A DNA stretch of 64,000 nt from Mycobacterium sp. 1164966.3 (GCF_001665395.1 NZ_LZSG01000041.1:19979-83978), one strand, 5' to 3'. Counted from the first letter of the stretch, positions 1 to 10,316 are shown. Notes: generated from the letters alone by a model not told the origin. A program made the numbers and translations.

Positions 1-341
1 CCCGCCATCGTCGCCCCGAGTAGGGTCAGCGCGCCGACGCCGGCGACGAGCAACAACTCGCCAGTACGCGCCCGCCAGCTTTCGCACGGCCGGGACAGCT
101 CGACGAGCACCGCAAACCAAGCCACGCTGGGCACCGCGGCCAGGTAGATCTCGAGCTGACTGAGCAAATGGATGTGCTGTTGACTAGCCGTGTTGCGCAC
201 CGCGTCCAGCGCCACCACCAGCGCGAAACCACACAGTCCGACTGCGGCCAACACGAGTACCGGTTTGCGCGGATCGCGGGCCAGCAGGTACAAACCGAGC
301 CATCCGCTCAGCGTGAACACCACCGCCGACAGCGCAGCCAT
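1..341 (-). CDS. Membrane protein, N-terminal fragment (runs off window)
   Basis: An open frame from an ATG at 341 reads to the window edge without a stop. The ~113 visible residues are strongly hydrophobic and contain about three to four membrane segments, with a short charged turn (LARDPRKP) after the first. The pattern resembles the N-terminal multi-helix sensor region of some membrane signalling proteins, but no signature motif is present and the C-terminal part that would identify it is missing. No clear Shine-Dalgarno sequence precedes the ATG. It is transcribed away from the prenyl synthase gene on its right. Function unknown. Confidence 0.55.
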   Translation of the reverse strand, partial: MAALSAVVFTLSGWLGLYLLARDPRKPVLVLAAVGLCGFALVVALDAVRNTASQQHIHLLSQLEIYLAAVPSVAWFAVLVELSRPCESWRARTGELLLVAGVGALTLLGATMA

Positions 342-434
342 GCAAACCAGTGTGGCACGGGATTAGTTTGGCGCCGACCCGCTTCGCCCGGCTTCGCCGC
401 GCTCGCGATCGGCACGGGTTGACGACCCGCTTCG

Positions 435-1223
435 CTACTTGCCGTACCGGCGATGCCGCTGGCTGTAGTCGCGCAGCGCGCGCAGGAAGTCGACCCGGCG
501 AAATGCCGGCCAATGCGCCTCGGTGAACCACATCTCCGAATACGCGCTCTGCCACAGCAGGAACCCCGACAGGCGTTGCTCCCCGGAGGTGCGAATCACC
601 AGATCGGGATCGGGTTGCCCAGAGGTGTAAAGGTTTTCGGAGATCGCTTCGACGGTCACGGCGTCGACGAGCTCCTCGGCTGTGGCACCGTTGGCAAGTT
701 CCTTGCTCAACAATGCGCGCACAGCGTCGACGATCTCCCGGCGACCGCCGTAGCCCACGGCGACGTTCACGTGGAAAGGCGCGATGCCCGGAGTCGACTC
801 CACCGCGCCCCGCAGCCGGCGGGCCGGCTCCTCACCGAGCAGCTCCAGATCCCCGACAGTGCGCACACTCCAGTGATTCGCCGGCGCGCAGATCTCCTCG
901 ACGACGTCGGTGATGATCTCGATGAGTGCGGCAAGCTCGTCCGGATCGCGCTGCAGGTTTTCGGTCGACAACAGGTACACCGTCGTCATCTCGATGCCGG
1001 CTTCCTGGCACCACCTGAGCATCTCGGCGATCTTGGCGGCGCCCATCCGGTAGCCGTAGCTGACGTCGTCGTAGCCCGCGCTGCGCGCCCATCGCCGATT
1101 GCCGTCACACAGCACCGCGATGTGCCGGGGCAGCTCGGATTTCGAGGCGGCCAGACCCTGCTTCAGCCGCAGCTCGTAGACGCGATACAACGGTTCCTTG
1201 AGCCGCGGCGGGATGATCTCCAC
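435..1223 (-). CDS. Short-chain (Z)-isoprenyl diphosphate synthase (Rv1086 type)
   Basis: A cis-prenyltransferase of the UppS family, 262 residues. It closely matches M. tuberculosis Rv1086, which condenses geranyl diphosphate with isopentenyl diphosphate to make (E,Z)-farnesyl diphosphate, a precursor of decaprenyl phosphate. The family signature is visible: catalytic Asp40 in CDGNRRWARSAG, the VGYGGRREIVDA segment and the C-terminal PDLVIRTSGEQRLSGFLLWQ. I chose the GTG at 1223 because the protein then begins EIIPPRLKEPLYR like its homologue. An upstream start at 1265 would add 14 residues with no family support. The ribosome binding site is weak for either start. Confidence 0.93.
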   Translation of the reverse strand: MEIIPPRLKEPLYRVYELRLKQGLAASKSELPRHIAVLCDGNRRWARSAGYDDVSYGYRMGAAKIAEMLRWCQEAGIEMTTVYLLSTENLQRDPDELAALIEIITDVVEEICAPANHWSVRTVGDLELLGEEPARRLRGAVESTPGIAPFHVNVAVGYGGRREIVDAVRALLSKELANGATAEELVDAVTVEAISENLYTSGQPDPDLVIRTSGEQRLSGFLLWQSAYSEMWFTEAHWPAFRRVDFLRALRDYSQRHRRYGK

Positions 1224-1382
1224 GAAGATCCAGACTACTGTGACGGGCAACCATTCCCGGCCCACATTTCCGCCGACATCACGTTTCGCCGAACAGCGTC
1301 GGACGGCCGTCGACGCTAGTGTTGATGATCAATAACGACCACCGCAATGGCGAGGCGATCAGCAGAAGGGACCCGGCCCCAG

Positions 1383-2123
1383 GTGAGCACGGTCACGAAC
1401 GCGGAGCCCGATTCCGGGGCCTCAACCGCAGACGCCAATTCCGGCACCGTCGCCGAGCAACTGGTCGAAGGCGTAGCCCGGGTACTGACCAGGCCACGTT
1501 TCCGCGGCTGGATTCACGTGTACGCCGCAGGGATCGCGGTGTTCGCCGGTGCATCGCTGGTCGCAGTCTCGTGGGCGCTGGCATCCACCCGCGCCGGCCT
1601 GGCGACGCTGGGCTATACCGCGGCGACGATCTTGATGTTCACCGTCAGCGCCACCTATCACCGCGTCCAATGGAAGTCCGCGACCGCCCGAACTTGGATG
1701 AAGCGGCTGGACCACTCGATGATCTTCGTGTTCATCGCCGGCAGCTACACGCCGTTTGCGTTGCTGGCGCTGCCCCGGGATCAGGGCCGTCTGGTGCTGT
1801 GGATCGTGTGGGGCGGCGCTCTGGCCGGCGTCCTGCTGAAGATGTGCTGGCCGTCGTCACCGCGCTGGGTGGGCGTGCCGCTGTACCTGATGCTGGGCTG
1901 GGTTGCGGTGTGGTTTACCGGCACGATCCTGCACAACGCCGGAGTGGCCGCGATGGTGCTGCTGTTCGTCGGCGGCGCCCTGTACAGCATCGGCGGCATT
2001 CTCTACGGCCTGCGCTGGCCCGACCCGTGGCCGACGACATTCGGATACCACGAGTTCTTCCACGCCTGCACCGCGGTAGCGGCGATCTGCCATTACATCG
2101 CCATGTGGTTCGTGGTGTTCTAA
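1383..2123 (+). CDS. Hemolysin III / PAQR family membrane protein (Rv1085c type)
   Basis: A seven-helix membrane protein of the YqfA/hemolysin III (PAQR-like) family. Family hallmarks are the TYHRVQW segment, the LDHSMIFVFIAGSYTP segment and a C-terminal FHACTAVAAICHYIA stretch, whose conserved His/Asp residues form the metal site in PAQR relatives. The preferred start is the GTG at 1383, preceded by AGAAGGGA about ten bases upstream. An ATG at 1347 in the same frame would add 12 residues. It converges on the DUF255 gene. Hemolytic activity is not implied; the family role in mycobacteria is not established. Confidence 0.88.
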   Translation: MSTVTNAEPDSGASTADANSGTVAEQLVEGVARVLTRPRFRGWIHVYAAGIAVFAGASLVAVSWALASTRAGLATLGYTAATILMFTVSATYHRVQWKSATARTWMKRLDHSMIFVFIAGSYTPFALLALPRDQGRLVLWIVWGGALAGVLLKMCWPSSPRWVGVPLYLMLGWVAVWFTGTILHNAGVAAMVLLFVGGALYSIGGILYGLRWPDPWPTTFGYHEFFHACTAVAAICHYIAMWFVVF

Positions 2124-2144
2124 CCTGCATCGGCTCGCGAACGT

Positions 2145-2166
2145 GCGTGTCGGTACAGCGACACGC
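2145..2166. terminator. Hairpin between convergent genes
   Basis: GCGTGTCG (2145-2152) and CGACACGC (2159-2166) form an 8-bp perfect stem with a six-base loop. It lies in the 72-bp gap between two convergent genes. No T-tract follows on either strand, so it would be an I-shaped mycobacterial-type terminator at best. Confidence 0.45.
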
Positions 2167-2195
2167 CGCGTGGACCGTCATTTTGCACGCTCGGG

Positions 2196-4214
2196 CTAAG
2201 CCCCGGGCACGCCCAAATTATCCGCGAGCTGCGCGGCTCCGGTGACCGGTAGGTCGCATGTCCTGCCGCGGCACACATAAGCGGAGTCGGCGCCACCAAC
2301 GCGGTCCCGGCCGATCAACAGGGCCGTCGAATCCCGCTCACCGCCGACGACTATCGACCCGCCTGGTGCCAGCCGACGGGCCTCCCCCAGCAGAGACGAC
2401 GTCGACGGGTCGCACGCCACCGCGATCTGCAGCGGTCCGCGCACCGCGGCTTCGGCGACGGCCAGCCAATGCCCGGCCGAGCGCGGCGCCCGCGCCAGCA
2501 GGACCGCACTCGTGCGCAGCGCGTCGGCCGCCGCCCGCAGATAACGCTCGGCCCGTTCGCCGTCGACGAGATGCGCGGCGGTCAACAACGCCTCCGTGAT
2601 CGACGACGCGCCCGCCGGAGTCGCGCCGTCCAGCGGGTCGGCCGGCCGGACCACCAGCTGCTCGGCGTCGTCGGCCGTGTCGAACCAGCGGCCGGGCTGC
2701 TGCGGGTCAGCGAAGTGCCGCAACGCAGTATCCAGCAAATCGGTGGCCGCCGTCAGCCAGCCGTCGTCGGCGGTGAGCTGGTATAGCGCCAGCAGCCCGG
2801 TGGCCAGCATCGCGTGGTCCTCGAGGATTCCGGCGCTGTCGCCCACCACGCCACCGAGGCTGGCCCGGCGCAGCCGACCGTCGACGACATGCAGGTTCAG
2901 CAGCTTGGCCGCGCATCGCTGCGCGGCTTGCGCCAACTCGGGTTCGGCTAGCGCGACACTGGCTTCGGCCAACGCCGTAATCGCCAGCCCGTTCCACGAG
3001 GTGACGACCTTGTCGTCGCGTCCGGGCTGGACCCGGTTAAGTCGCGCCGCGAGCAGCGCGGTGCGAATCCGTTCGCCGCGTTGCGGATCGTCCGGATCGG
3101 TCGGCAACTGCAGCACCGAGGCCCCGTGTTCGAAGGTGCCGGCCGGGGTGACCGCGAAAAGCTCTGCCGCCCAACGGCCGTCGTCGGCGCCGAGTACCTC
3201 CGTGAGCTGGGTGGGCGTCCAGACATACGTCGAGCCCTCGCGGCCGTCAGCGTCGGCGTCCAGCGAGGACGTGAACATGTCGTCGACAGCTAGGTCGTCC
3301 AGCAGAAACCGTGCGGTCTGCGCGGCGACCCTGCGCGCCAAGGGATTTTCGGTGCGCCGTGCCCAGTGCGCATACACCCGCAACAGTAATGCGTTGTCGT
3401 ACAGCATCTTCTCGAAATGCGGTACCACCCAAGCGTTGTCGACGCTGTAGCGGGCGAAGCCGCCGGCCAGTTGATCGTAAATCCCACCGCGTGCCATCGC
3501 ATTGCCGGTGCGTGAGACAGCCTCCAGCGCTGCGGGCGAACCGGTGCGTTCGTAGTTCCGCAGCAGCGCCTCCAGCAATGCCGACGGCGGGAACTTGGGC
3601 GCTCCGCCGAAGCCGCCGTGAACCGTGTCCTGATCGCGCAGCACCGCCGCGACGGCGTGGTCGCACAGTGCCGGCGCCACATCCGTGCCAGCGGCCCCCG
3701 GGAATGCCGCAGCCATGGAGCGCAATTCGCCGGCGATCCGGTCGGAGGCTTCCTCGACCTCGTCGCGACGCCTCCGCCAGGTCTCGGACACAGCTGAAAG
3801 TAATTGCAGGAAGCCCGCTTTCGGATAGTAGGTGCCGCAGAAGAAGGGCCGGCCGTCGGGCGTGAGGAAACAGGTCATCGGCCAACCGCCCTGCCCGGTG
3901 AGCGCTACGGTGGCATTCATGTAGACCGCGTCGATGTCGGGCCGTTCCTCCCGGTCGACTTTGACGCAGACGAACCCCTCGTTCATGACGGCAGCCACGT
4001 CGGCGTCCTCGAACGATTCGTGAGCCATCACATGACACCAGTGGCAGGCCGCATAACCGATGGACAACAGGATCGGCACGTCGCGCTCGGCGGCGTCGGC
4101 CAGCGCCTGCGCCGTCCACTGCTGCCAATGCACCGGATTGTCGGCGTGCTGGCGCAAATACGGGCTCGTGGCCAGCCCGAGGGTGTTGGTCTGCGAGGCG
4201 TCAGCCGGGCTCAT
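2196..4214 (-). CDS. DUF255 thioredoxin-like / six-hairpin glycosidase-like protein (Rv1084 type)
   Basis: A 672-residue protein of the YyaL/SSP411 family. The N-terminal ~190 residues are a thioredoxin-fold DUF255 domain with the CHWCHVM motif (near residue 58) and family-typical stretches such as NPVHWQQW and VKVDREERPDIDAVYMN. The remainder is an alpha-helical barrel resembling six-hairpin glycosidases (GGIYDQLAGGFARYSVD, WVVPHFEKMLYDNA). The length matches M. tuberculosis Rv1084. The ATG at 4214 overlaps the end of the upstream small membrane protein gene by 14 bp, so it sits at the end of an mca-led operon. The catalytic activity is unknown; the association with mca suggests, but does not prove, thiol chemistry. 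Confidence 0.92.
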   Translation of the reverse strand: MSPADASQTNTLGLATSPYLRQHADNPVHWQQWTAQALADAAERDVPILLSIGYAACHWCHVMAHESFEDADVAAVMNEGFVCVKVDREERPDIDAVYMNATVALTGQGGWPMTCFLTPDGRPFFCGTYYPKAGFLQLLSAVSETWRRRRDEVEEASDRIAGELRSMAAAFPGAAGTDVAPALCDHAVAAVLRDQDTVHGGFGGAPKFPPSALLEALLRNYERTGSPAALEAVSRTGNAMARGGIYDQLAGGFARYSVDNAWVVPHFEKMLYDNALLLRVYAHWARRTENPLARRVAAQTARFLLDDLAVDDMFTSSLDADADGREGSTYVWTPTQLTEVLGADDGRWAAELFAVTPAGTFEHGASVLQLPTDPDDPQRGERIRTALLAARLNRVQPGRDDKVVTSWNGLAITALAEASVALAEPELAQAAQRCAAKLLNLHVVDGRLRRASLGGVVGDSAGILEDHAMLATGLLALYQLTADDGWLTAATDLLDTALRHFADPQQPGRWFDTADDAEQLVVRPADPLDGATPAGASSITEALLTAAHLVDGERAERYLRAAADALRTSAVLLARAPRSAGHWLAVAEAAVRGPLQIAVACDPSTSSLLGEARRLAPGGSIVVGGERDSTALLIGRDRVGGADSAYVCRGRTCDLPVTGAAQLADNLGVPGA

Positions 4215-4488
4215 CGCCCGGTCCCGGGCGGGGCTCGTGCCCGGCCCCGCCCACGGTGTCGGTGCCCTCGTCCGCCGCCTGGTCGAGCTCAGGGTTGTCG
4301 CGGTCGAACGACTTGGGGACCTTCTTGAGTTGCCGGTTCATCGAACGCAGCAGGAACAGTGTCGCGATCACCAGCAGCACGATCACCAGCAGCCCGAACG
4401 GGCTGGCCTTGCCGAAATCGGGACCGGTGTTGTGCGGGGTCCCTTCAGCGAGCAACCGGGCGCTCGTCGCGAACAACAGCTGATTCAC
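4201..4488 (-). CDS. Small single-pass membrane protein (Rv1083 type)
   Basis: A 95-residue protein with one membrane helix (LLVIVLLVIATLFLLRSM, about residues 31-49) followed by a basic and then acidic cytoplasmic tail. The GTG start at 4488 overlaps the mca stop in a GTGA arrangement, showing translational coupling. The longer open frame to 4686 lies inside mca and is a shadow. The position between mca and the DUF255 gene is the same as Rv1083 in M. tuberculosis. No function can be read from the sequence. Confidence 0.85.
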   Translation of the reverse strand: MNQLLFATSARLLAEGTPHNTGPDFGKASPFGLLVIVLLVIATLFLLRSMNRQLKKVPKSFDRDNPELDQAADEGTDTVGGAGHEPRPGPGDEPG

Positions 4489-5357
4489 CCGTCCGACTCG
4501 ATTCCGGCGAACAGGTCGCTCTCGGGCAGGGCGACGGGCACCCGCGAGCGGGCCAACTCGTATTCCTCCGTCGGCCACAGCCGCTGTTGCCACGCGATCG
4601 GCGCGGCGAAGAATTCGGCGTTCGGGTCGATCTGGGTGGCGTGCGCCCGCAGCGCGTCGTCGCGCCGGCTGAAATATCCCGAGCACTCGACGCGGGTGGT
4701 CACCCGGTCGGCGAACACGTCATGGCTGGCGTCCCAAAGCTCGAGCCATTTCTTGAACGGCCCCTCTTGCCCGTGCCTGACGAATTCGTCCTGCAGTACC
4801 TGCATCCGCTGGCGCAGGAAACCGTGAATGTAATACAGCTTGGAAACCGTCCAGGGGTCTCCGGCGTCCTTGAAGCGGCAGTAGTCCCCGGCCGCCTCGT
4901 AGGCTGCCACCGACACCTGGTGGCAGCGGATGTGGTCGGGATGCGGGTAACCGCCGTTCTCGTCGTAGGTGAGCATCACGTGCGGCCGGAACTCGCGGAC
5001 CACCCGGACCAAGGCAGCGGTGGACACTTCCAGCGGAACCAGCGCGAAACAGCCGTCGGGCAACGGCGGCGGAAGGTCGCCTTTGGGCAGCCCGGAGTCG
5101 ACGAAACCCAGCCAGGTGTGCTCCACCCCGAGGATCTCGGCCGCCTTTGCCATCTCGTCGCGCCGGATCTCGGCGATGTGCCCGTGCACGTCGGGCAGGT
5201 CCATGGCGGGGTTGAGGATCTCGCCACGTTCGCCGCCCGTCAGCGTCACCACCAGAACGCGGTGCCCCTCTTCGGCGTAGCGGGCAAGGGTGGCGGCACC
5301 CTTGCTGGACTCGTCGTCGGGGTGGGCGTGCACCGCCATCAACCGCAGCTCGCTCAC
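4485..5357 (-). CDS. mca: Mycothiol S-conjugate amidase
   Basis: A zinc-dependent amidase of the LmbE/PIG-L family. It cleaves mycothiol S-conjugates into a mercapturic acid and GlcN-Ins for detoxification. The 290 residues match M. tuberculosis Mca (Rv1082). The first metal motif AHPDDE lies at residues 11-16 and the second, YPHPDHIRCH, at about 140-149; both are intact. The GTG at 5357 is chosen because GAGGGGAC lies directly upstream and the protein then starts SELRLMAVHAHPDD. It is the first gene of a three-gene coupled operon. The divergent gene at 5426 shares a 68-bp promoter region with it. Confidence 0.96.
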   Translation of the reverse strand: MSELRLMAVHAHPDDESSKGAATLARYAEEGHRVLVVTLTGGERGEILNPAMDLPDVHGHIAEIRRDEMAKAAEILGVEHTWLGFVDSGLPKGDLPPPLPDGCFALVPLEVSTAALVRVVREFRPHVMLTYDENGGYPHPDHIRCHQVSVAAYEAAGDYCRFKDAGDPWTVSKLYYIHGFLRQRMQVLQDEFVRHGQEGPFKKWLELWDASHDVFADRVTTRVECSGYFSRRDDALRAHATQIDPNAEFFAAPIAWQQRLWPTEEYELARSRVPVALPESDLFAGIESDG

Positions 5358-5408
5358 GTGTCCCCTCGTCGGTCCGCCTGATCGCCCCTTGGGGTCTTCA
5401 GCTGACCC

Positions 5409-5414
5409 TATAAT
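5409..5414 (+). promoter_or_regulatory. -10 element TATAAT for the DUF4307 gene
   Basis: A perfect TATAAT lies 11 bases before the ATG at 5426. Initiation about seven bases downstream would leave a 5' leader of only about four or five nucleotides, so the gene would be nearly leaderless. No convincing -35 element is visible. The motif lies in the short divergent region shared with mca, and its complement (ATTATAGG) could serve the mca side. Confidence 0.6.
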
Positions 5415-5425
5415 TCCAAATTCCG

Positions 5426-5875
5426 ATGGCTGCATCCTGTTCGCCCGACCCCGGCACGGACGTGTCACGTCCCGAAGCGCGCTATGGACGTGCGCGGCTG
5501 TCCAGAAGGTCACGTCGCCGTGTCGCCATCGCGCTTACTTTGCTGGTGCTGGTGGCCGGCGTTGTCATCGCCATCATCGGCTACCGACGGCTGGGCACCA
5601 GCGCTGTGTCGGGCACGCTGGCCGGCTATCAATTGATCGACGACGAGACGGCATCGGTGACGATCAGCGTGACGCGCTCGGACCCGTCGCGGCCGGTGGA
5701 CTGCATCGTGCGGGTCCGCGCCAAAGACGGCAGCGAAACGGGCCGACGGGAAGTGCTGGTGCCGCCGTCCAGCCAGGGCACGGTGCAGGTGACGACGACG
5801 CTGAAATCCAGCAAGCCGCCGGTGATGGCGGACATCTACGGTTGCGGCACCAACGTACCGAGCTATCTACGCTGA
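5426..5875 (+). CDS. DUF4307 membrane-anchored protein (Rv1081c type)
   Basis: A 149-residue protein with a short basic cytoplasmic head, one membrane helix (VAIALTLLVLVAGVVIAIIG, about residues 33-52) and an extracytoplasmic beta-rich domain with the DUF4307 pattern (VSVTRSDPSRPVDCIVRVRA-like region). It ends in YGCGTNVPSYLR and has two cysteines that could pair outside the membrane. It is divergent from mca, as Rv1081c is. Function unknown. Confidence 0.85.
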   Translation: MAASCSPDPGTDVSRPEARYGRARLSRRSRRRVAIALTLLVLVAGVVIAIIGYRRLGTSAVSGTLAGYQLIDDETASVTISVTRSDPSRPVDCIVRVRAKDGSETGRREVLVPPSSQGTVQVTTTLKSSKPPVMADIYGCGTNVPSYLR

Positions 5876-6125
5876 CGGCCACCGCGCGTCTGGGCTCGTG
5901 ATAGGCACAAATGCCCACATCGATTGTTTCCGCAGTGGTAACATAGATGAATGCACGGTTCCGGCTGGGGCCGTGTATTGCTGCATTAGTGGCCGTAAGC
6001 AGAACGGGGCGGCAGCACGACGGGTCGGGGGCCCAGACGGGTTGGGAACTCAGGCGCGGTCCGGTCAGCCTGGATCGAAAGCTTGCGCGGATACGCGGAA
6101 TCGAGAACACAAGGAGCGCGACGAG

Positions 6126-6620
6126 ATGACGGATACTCAGGTCACCTGGTTGACCCAAGAGTCACATGACCGACTCAAGGCCGAGCTCGATCAGCTGATT
6201 GCGAACCGTCCGGTCATCGCCGCGGAAATCAACGACCGCCGTGAGGAGGGCGACCTGCGCGAGAACGGCGGGTATCACGCCGCCCGCGAGGAGCAGGGCC
6301 AGCAGGAGGCCCGCATCCGACAGTTGCAGGACCTGCTGAACAACGCCAAGGTCGGCGAGGCGCCCAAGCAGTCGGGTGTGGCGCTGCCGGGTTCGGTGGT
6401 GAAGGTCTACTACAACGGCGACGAGTCGGACACCGAGACGTTCCTGATCGCTACCCGCCAAGAGGGCGTCAACGACGGCAAACTCGAAGTGTTCTCGCCG
6501 AACTCACCGCTGGGCGGCGCCCTGATCGACGCCAAGGTGGGCGAGACGCGCAGCTACACCGTGCCCAACGGCAACACCGTCGAGGTCACACTCGTCAGCG
6601 CGGAGCCCTACCACTCGTAG
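6126..6620 (+). CDS. greA: Transcription elongation factor GreA
   Basis: A 164-residue GreA. It rescues backtracked RNA polymerase by stimulating transcript cleavage through the secondary channel. The N-terminal coiled coil carries the acidic tip (INDRREEGDLRENGGYHAAR) and the C-terminal FKBP-like domain ends in VEVTLVSAEPYHS. The ATG at 6126 follows AAGGAG (6111-6116) at a nine-base spacing. The 250-bp region upstream holds no other gene; it must contain the promoter, but I could not place its elements with confidence. Confidence 0.97.
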   Translation: MTDTQVTWLTQESHDRLKAELDQLIANRPVIAAEINDRREEGDLRENGGYHAAREEQGQQEARIRQLQDLLNNAKVGEAPKQSGVALPGSVVKVYYNGDESDTETFLIATRQEGVNDGKLEVFSPNSPLGGALIDAKVGETRSYTVPNGNTVEVTLVSAEPYHS

Positions 6621-6677
6621 CCTCTGTCGCGAGATGGGCGATCGCCAGCCCCCGCATTTCAGTGCAATCCCTGAACG

Positions 6678-6860
6678 GGCTTTCGGTGTCGGCTTTGGTT
6701 GTGACTGACGGCTTTCGTTGTGAACTGACGGCTTTCGGTGTGTACTGACGGCTTTGGGTGCGAATGCAGGGCGGGGATCGGCGCTTATTTCCGCCCTGGC
6801 TGCACACCGAAAGCCGCCAATTCACACCCAAAACCAAGGATTCACTCCCACAACCAGAAC
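6678..6860. repeat. Dispersed palindromic repeat with tandemly amplified left arm (copy 1)
   Basis: The 332-bp gap between greA and metB is filled by this element. Its left arm has about five tandem copies of a ~20-bp unit (GGCTTTCGGTGTGAACTGAC), starting at 6678, 6691, 6710, 6730 and 6750. The centre is a hairpin, CAGGGCGG (6767-6774) with CCGCCCTG (6791-6798). The right arm has CACACCGAAAGCCG (6803-6816), the perfect complement of 6729-6742, followed by degenerate inverted units to about 6860. A second copy lies at 57752-57840. There is no coding signal. It lies between convergent genes, so it may also terminate transcription. Confidence 0.8.
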
Positions 6861-6952
6861 TATGAATGTGGCCGCGGGCACCTCGACACGAGTCTTCTGT
6901 CCACCCGCAGCAAATTGTTTGGGGTGCAAAAACTTGACGCTGCTCGCGGTGC

Positions 6953-8122
6953 TTAGCCGAGGGCCTGTTCCAGATCGGCCAACAGGTCGGCGACGTCCTC
7001 GATGCCGACCGACAGCCGCACCAAGTCGTCGGGTACTTCCAACTGCGAACCGGCCGTCGACGCGTGCGTCATCGCGCTGGGATGTTCGATCAGCGACTCC
7101 ACCCCACCCAGCGACTCCGCCAGGATGAACACCCGCGTGCGCGCGCACAGATCCTCCGCGGCCCGACGCCCGGCCCGCATCCGCACCGACACCATCCCGC
7201 CGAAGCCCGACATCTGCCGCGCGGCGATCTCGTGCCCCGGATGGGTCGGCAGACCCGGATACAACACGTCGCTCACCGACGGATGCCCAGCCAGGAATTC
7301 CGCTACGGCAAAGGCGTTTTCGCTGTGCCGCTGCATCCGAAGCACCAGAGTCTTCAAGCCGCGCATCGTCAGGTAGGCGTCGAACGGGCCCGGCACCGCG
7401 CCGGCCCCGTTCTGCAGAAAGGCGAAAGCGGCGTCCAGCTCTTCGTCGTTGGTGACCAACGCGCCGCCCACCACATCGGAGTGGCCCCCGATGTACTTGG
7501 TGGTCGAATGCAGCACCACATCGGCGCCTAGTGTCAACGGCTGCTGTAGCGCAGGTGAGGCAAACGTGTTGTCCACCAACACTTTTACCGGCTTGTCGGC
7601 GGTGTGTCGGGCAGCCAGCCCGGCGATTGCCGCGATATCGGCGATGGAAAGCAGCGGGTTGGTCGGTGTTTCCACCCAGATCACCCGGGTCCGGGGTTTG
7701 AGCGCCGCAGCGACAGCGTCCAGGTCGGCCAGCGACACCGGGGTGTACTCGATACCCCACTGCGTGAACACCTTGTCGATCAAGCGAAATGTGCCGCCGT
7801 AGGCGTCGTTCGGGATGACCACATGATCCCCGGGTCGCAGCATCGCCCGCAGCGCACAATCGGTCGCCGCCATCCCGGAACCGAAGGCCCGTCCACAAGA
7901 ACCGTCTTCCACCGCGGCCAGCGCAGCTTCCAATGCGGCCCGCGTCGGGTTGCCGGTGCGCGCGTATTCGAATCCGCCACGCAGACCGCCGACACCATCC
8001 TGGGCGAATGTGCTGCTCGCGTAAATCGGGGTGTTCACCGCGCCCGTCGAAGGGTCGGGGCGGTATCCGGCGTGGATGGCTTTGGTAGCCAGTCCGGTAA
8101 ACGCTTCGGAGTTTTCGGTCAT
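6953..8122 (-). CDS. metB: Cystathionine gamma-synthase
   Basis: A PLP-dependent Cys/Met metabolism enzyme of 389 residues. It condenses an O-acylated homoserine with cysteine to cystathionine; in mycobacteria such enzymes may also work in the reverse direction. Lys209 in LHSTTKYIGGHSD is the PLP Schiff-base lysine; YARTGNPTR and VDNTFASP are family landmarks. The protein closely matches MetB (Rv1079). The ATG at 8122 lies eight bases after the pra stop, so it is co-transcribed with pra. The open frame upstream of 8122 overlaps pra and is not used. Confidence 0.96.
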   Translation of the reverse strand: MTENSEAFTGLATKAIHAGYRPDPSTGAVNTPIYASSTFAQDGVGGLRGGFEYARTGNPTRAALEAALAAVEDGSCGRAFGSGMAATDCALRAMLRPGDHVVIPNDAYGGTFRLIDKVFTQWGIEYTPVSLADLDAVAAALKPRTRVIWVETPTNPLLSIADIAAIAGLAARHTADKPVKVLVDNTFASPALQQPLTLGADVVLHSTTKYIGGHSDVVGGALVTNDEELDAAFAFLQNGAGAVPGPFDAYLTMRGLKTLVLRMQRHSENAFAVAEFLAGHPSVSDVLYPGLPTHPGHEIAARQMSGFGGMVSVRMRAGRRAAEDLCARTRVFILAESLGGVESLIEHPSAMTHASTAGSQLEVPDDLVRLSVGIEDVADLLADLEQALG

Positions 8123-8130
8123 CGGCGTCT

Positions 8131-8742
8131 TCAGATCGGCAGACAAACCGTCGTCATGATCTTGTCCGCCAGGGTTTGACGCTTCCCGTCCCACAGCGGC
8201 AGCAGAAAACCGATATAACAGATAGCCGCGTCGGCCGTGTGCGCGAGTTGGCGCAAGACGGACATCCCGAAACCGAGCGGCTGCCCGGTGATTTCGCTGA
8301 CCACCTTGAACTTCATGAGCGACTTGCCGATGCTCGACCCGGTGGTGCCCTGGCGGTAGCCGTTATTCCACAACATGTAGCCGAACCCGGCCGACAGCAG
8401 CACGACCAACAACACTGCGCCGATGACCGAGGGCTCGGAGCACTGCGTGGTTGCGGTGTACCCCGAGACATTGCTGACGCACGAGCCCGAGCTGAGCACG
8501 GCGTTGAGCACTGCGCCGATGCCGATCACAAGGTAGACCGGGCCGTAGTCGATGAGCCCCGCCAGCGCCCGGGTGGTCCACGGCGTGTAGTTCTCCGTCG
8601 GCTGAGCCCGCACCGCCGGCCCCGGTGGTGGCGGCGCAACGGCACCCGATGGCGGGGGCGGCGGCGGATAGGACATGCCGCCGGGCAGCGGAGGTGGCGG
8701 GGGCGGTGGGGAGATCTCGCCAGGAGGCGGATGTTCGGTCAT
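8131..8742 (-). CDS. pra: Proline-rich antigen, RDD-domain membrane protein
   Basis: A 203-residue homologue of the mycobacterial proline-rich antigen (Rv1078). The N-terminal ~45 residues are runs of Pro broken by GG and SY. The rest is an RDD domain with three to four membrane helices (RALAGLIDYGPVYLVIGIG, IGAVLLVVLLSAGFGYMLW and the conserved GTTGSSIGKSLMKFKVV loop). The ATG at 8742 is preceded by GGAAGG. It sits between cbs and metB, all on the same strand. The transported substrate, if any, is unknown. Confidence 0.92.
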   Translation of the reverse strand: MTEHPPPGEISPPPPPPPLPGGMSYPPPPPPSGAVAPPPPGPAVRAQPTENYTPWTTRALAGLIDYGPVYLVIGIGAVLNAVLSSGSCVSNVSGYTATTQCSEPSVIGAVLLVVLLSAGFGYMLWNNGYRQGTTGSSIGKSLMKFKVVSEITGQPLGFGMSVLRQLAHTADAAICYIGFLLPLWDGKRQTLADKIMTTVCLPI

Positions 8743-8846
8743 GGGCAACCTTCCACTCGGAAGACACAAACCAGGGAAGAAGTTGAACTAGGCCGCATTA
8801 CCGTACCTGAGCGCCTTGATGCGGCAGTGTCGTCGGGGACCTTCGG

Positions 8847-10241
<1,395 letters not shown>

Positions 10242-10316
10242 GCATTCATCGTCTCAGGCGATTTCGGGCCGCGCACAACCACTCCACCGGCCCGGTACAG
10301 CCGGACCGTCTCATCG

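Noticed and set aside
1319..2245. Long plus-strand frame overlapping the hemolysin III gene
   Set aside because: Arg/Pro-rich translation typical of an out-of-frame shadow in high-GC DNA. The hemolysin III frame has clear family motifs.
5918..5950. Promoter for greA at TTGTTT ... TAACAT
   Set aside because: The spacing between the two hexamers is only nine bases, too short for a sigma-A type promoter.
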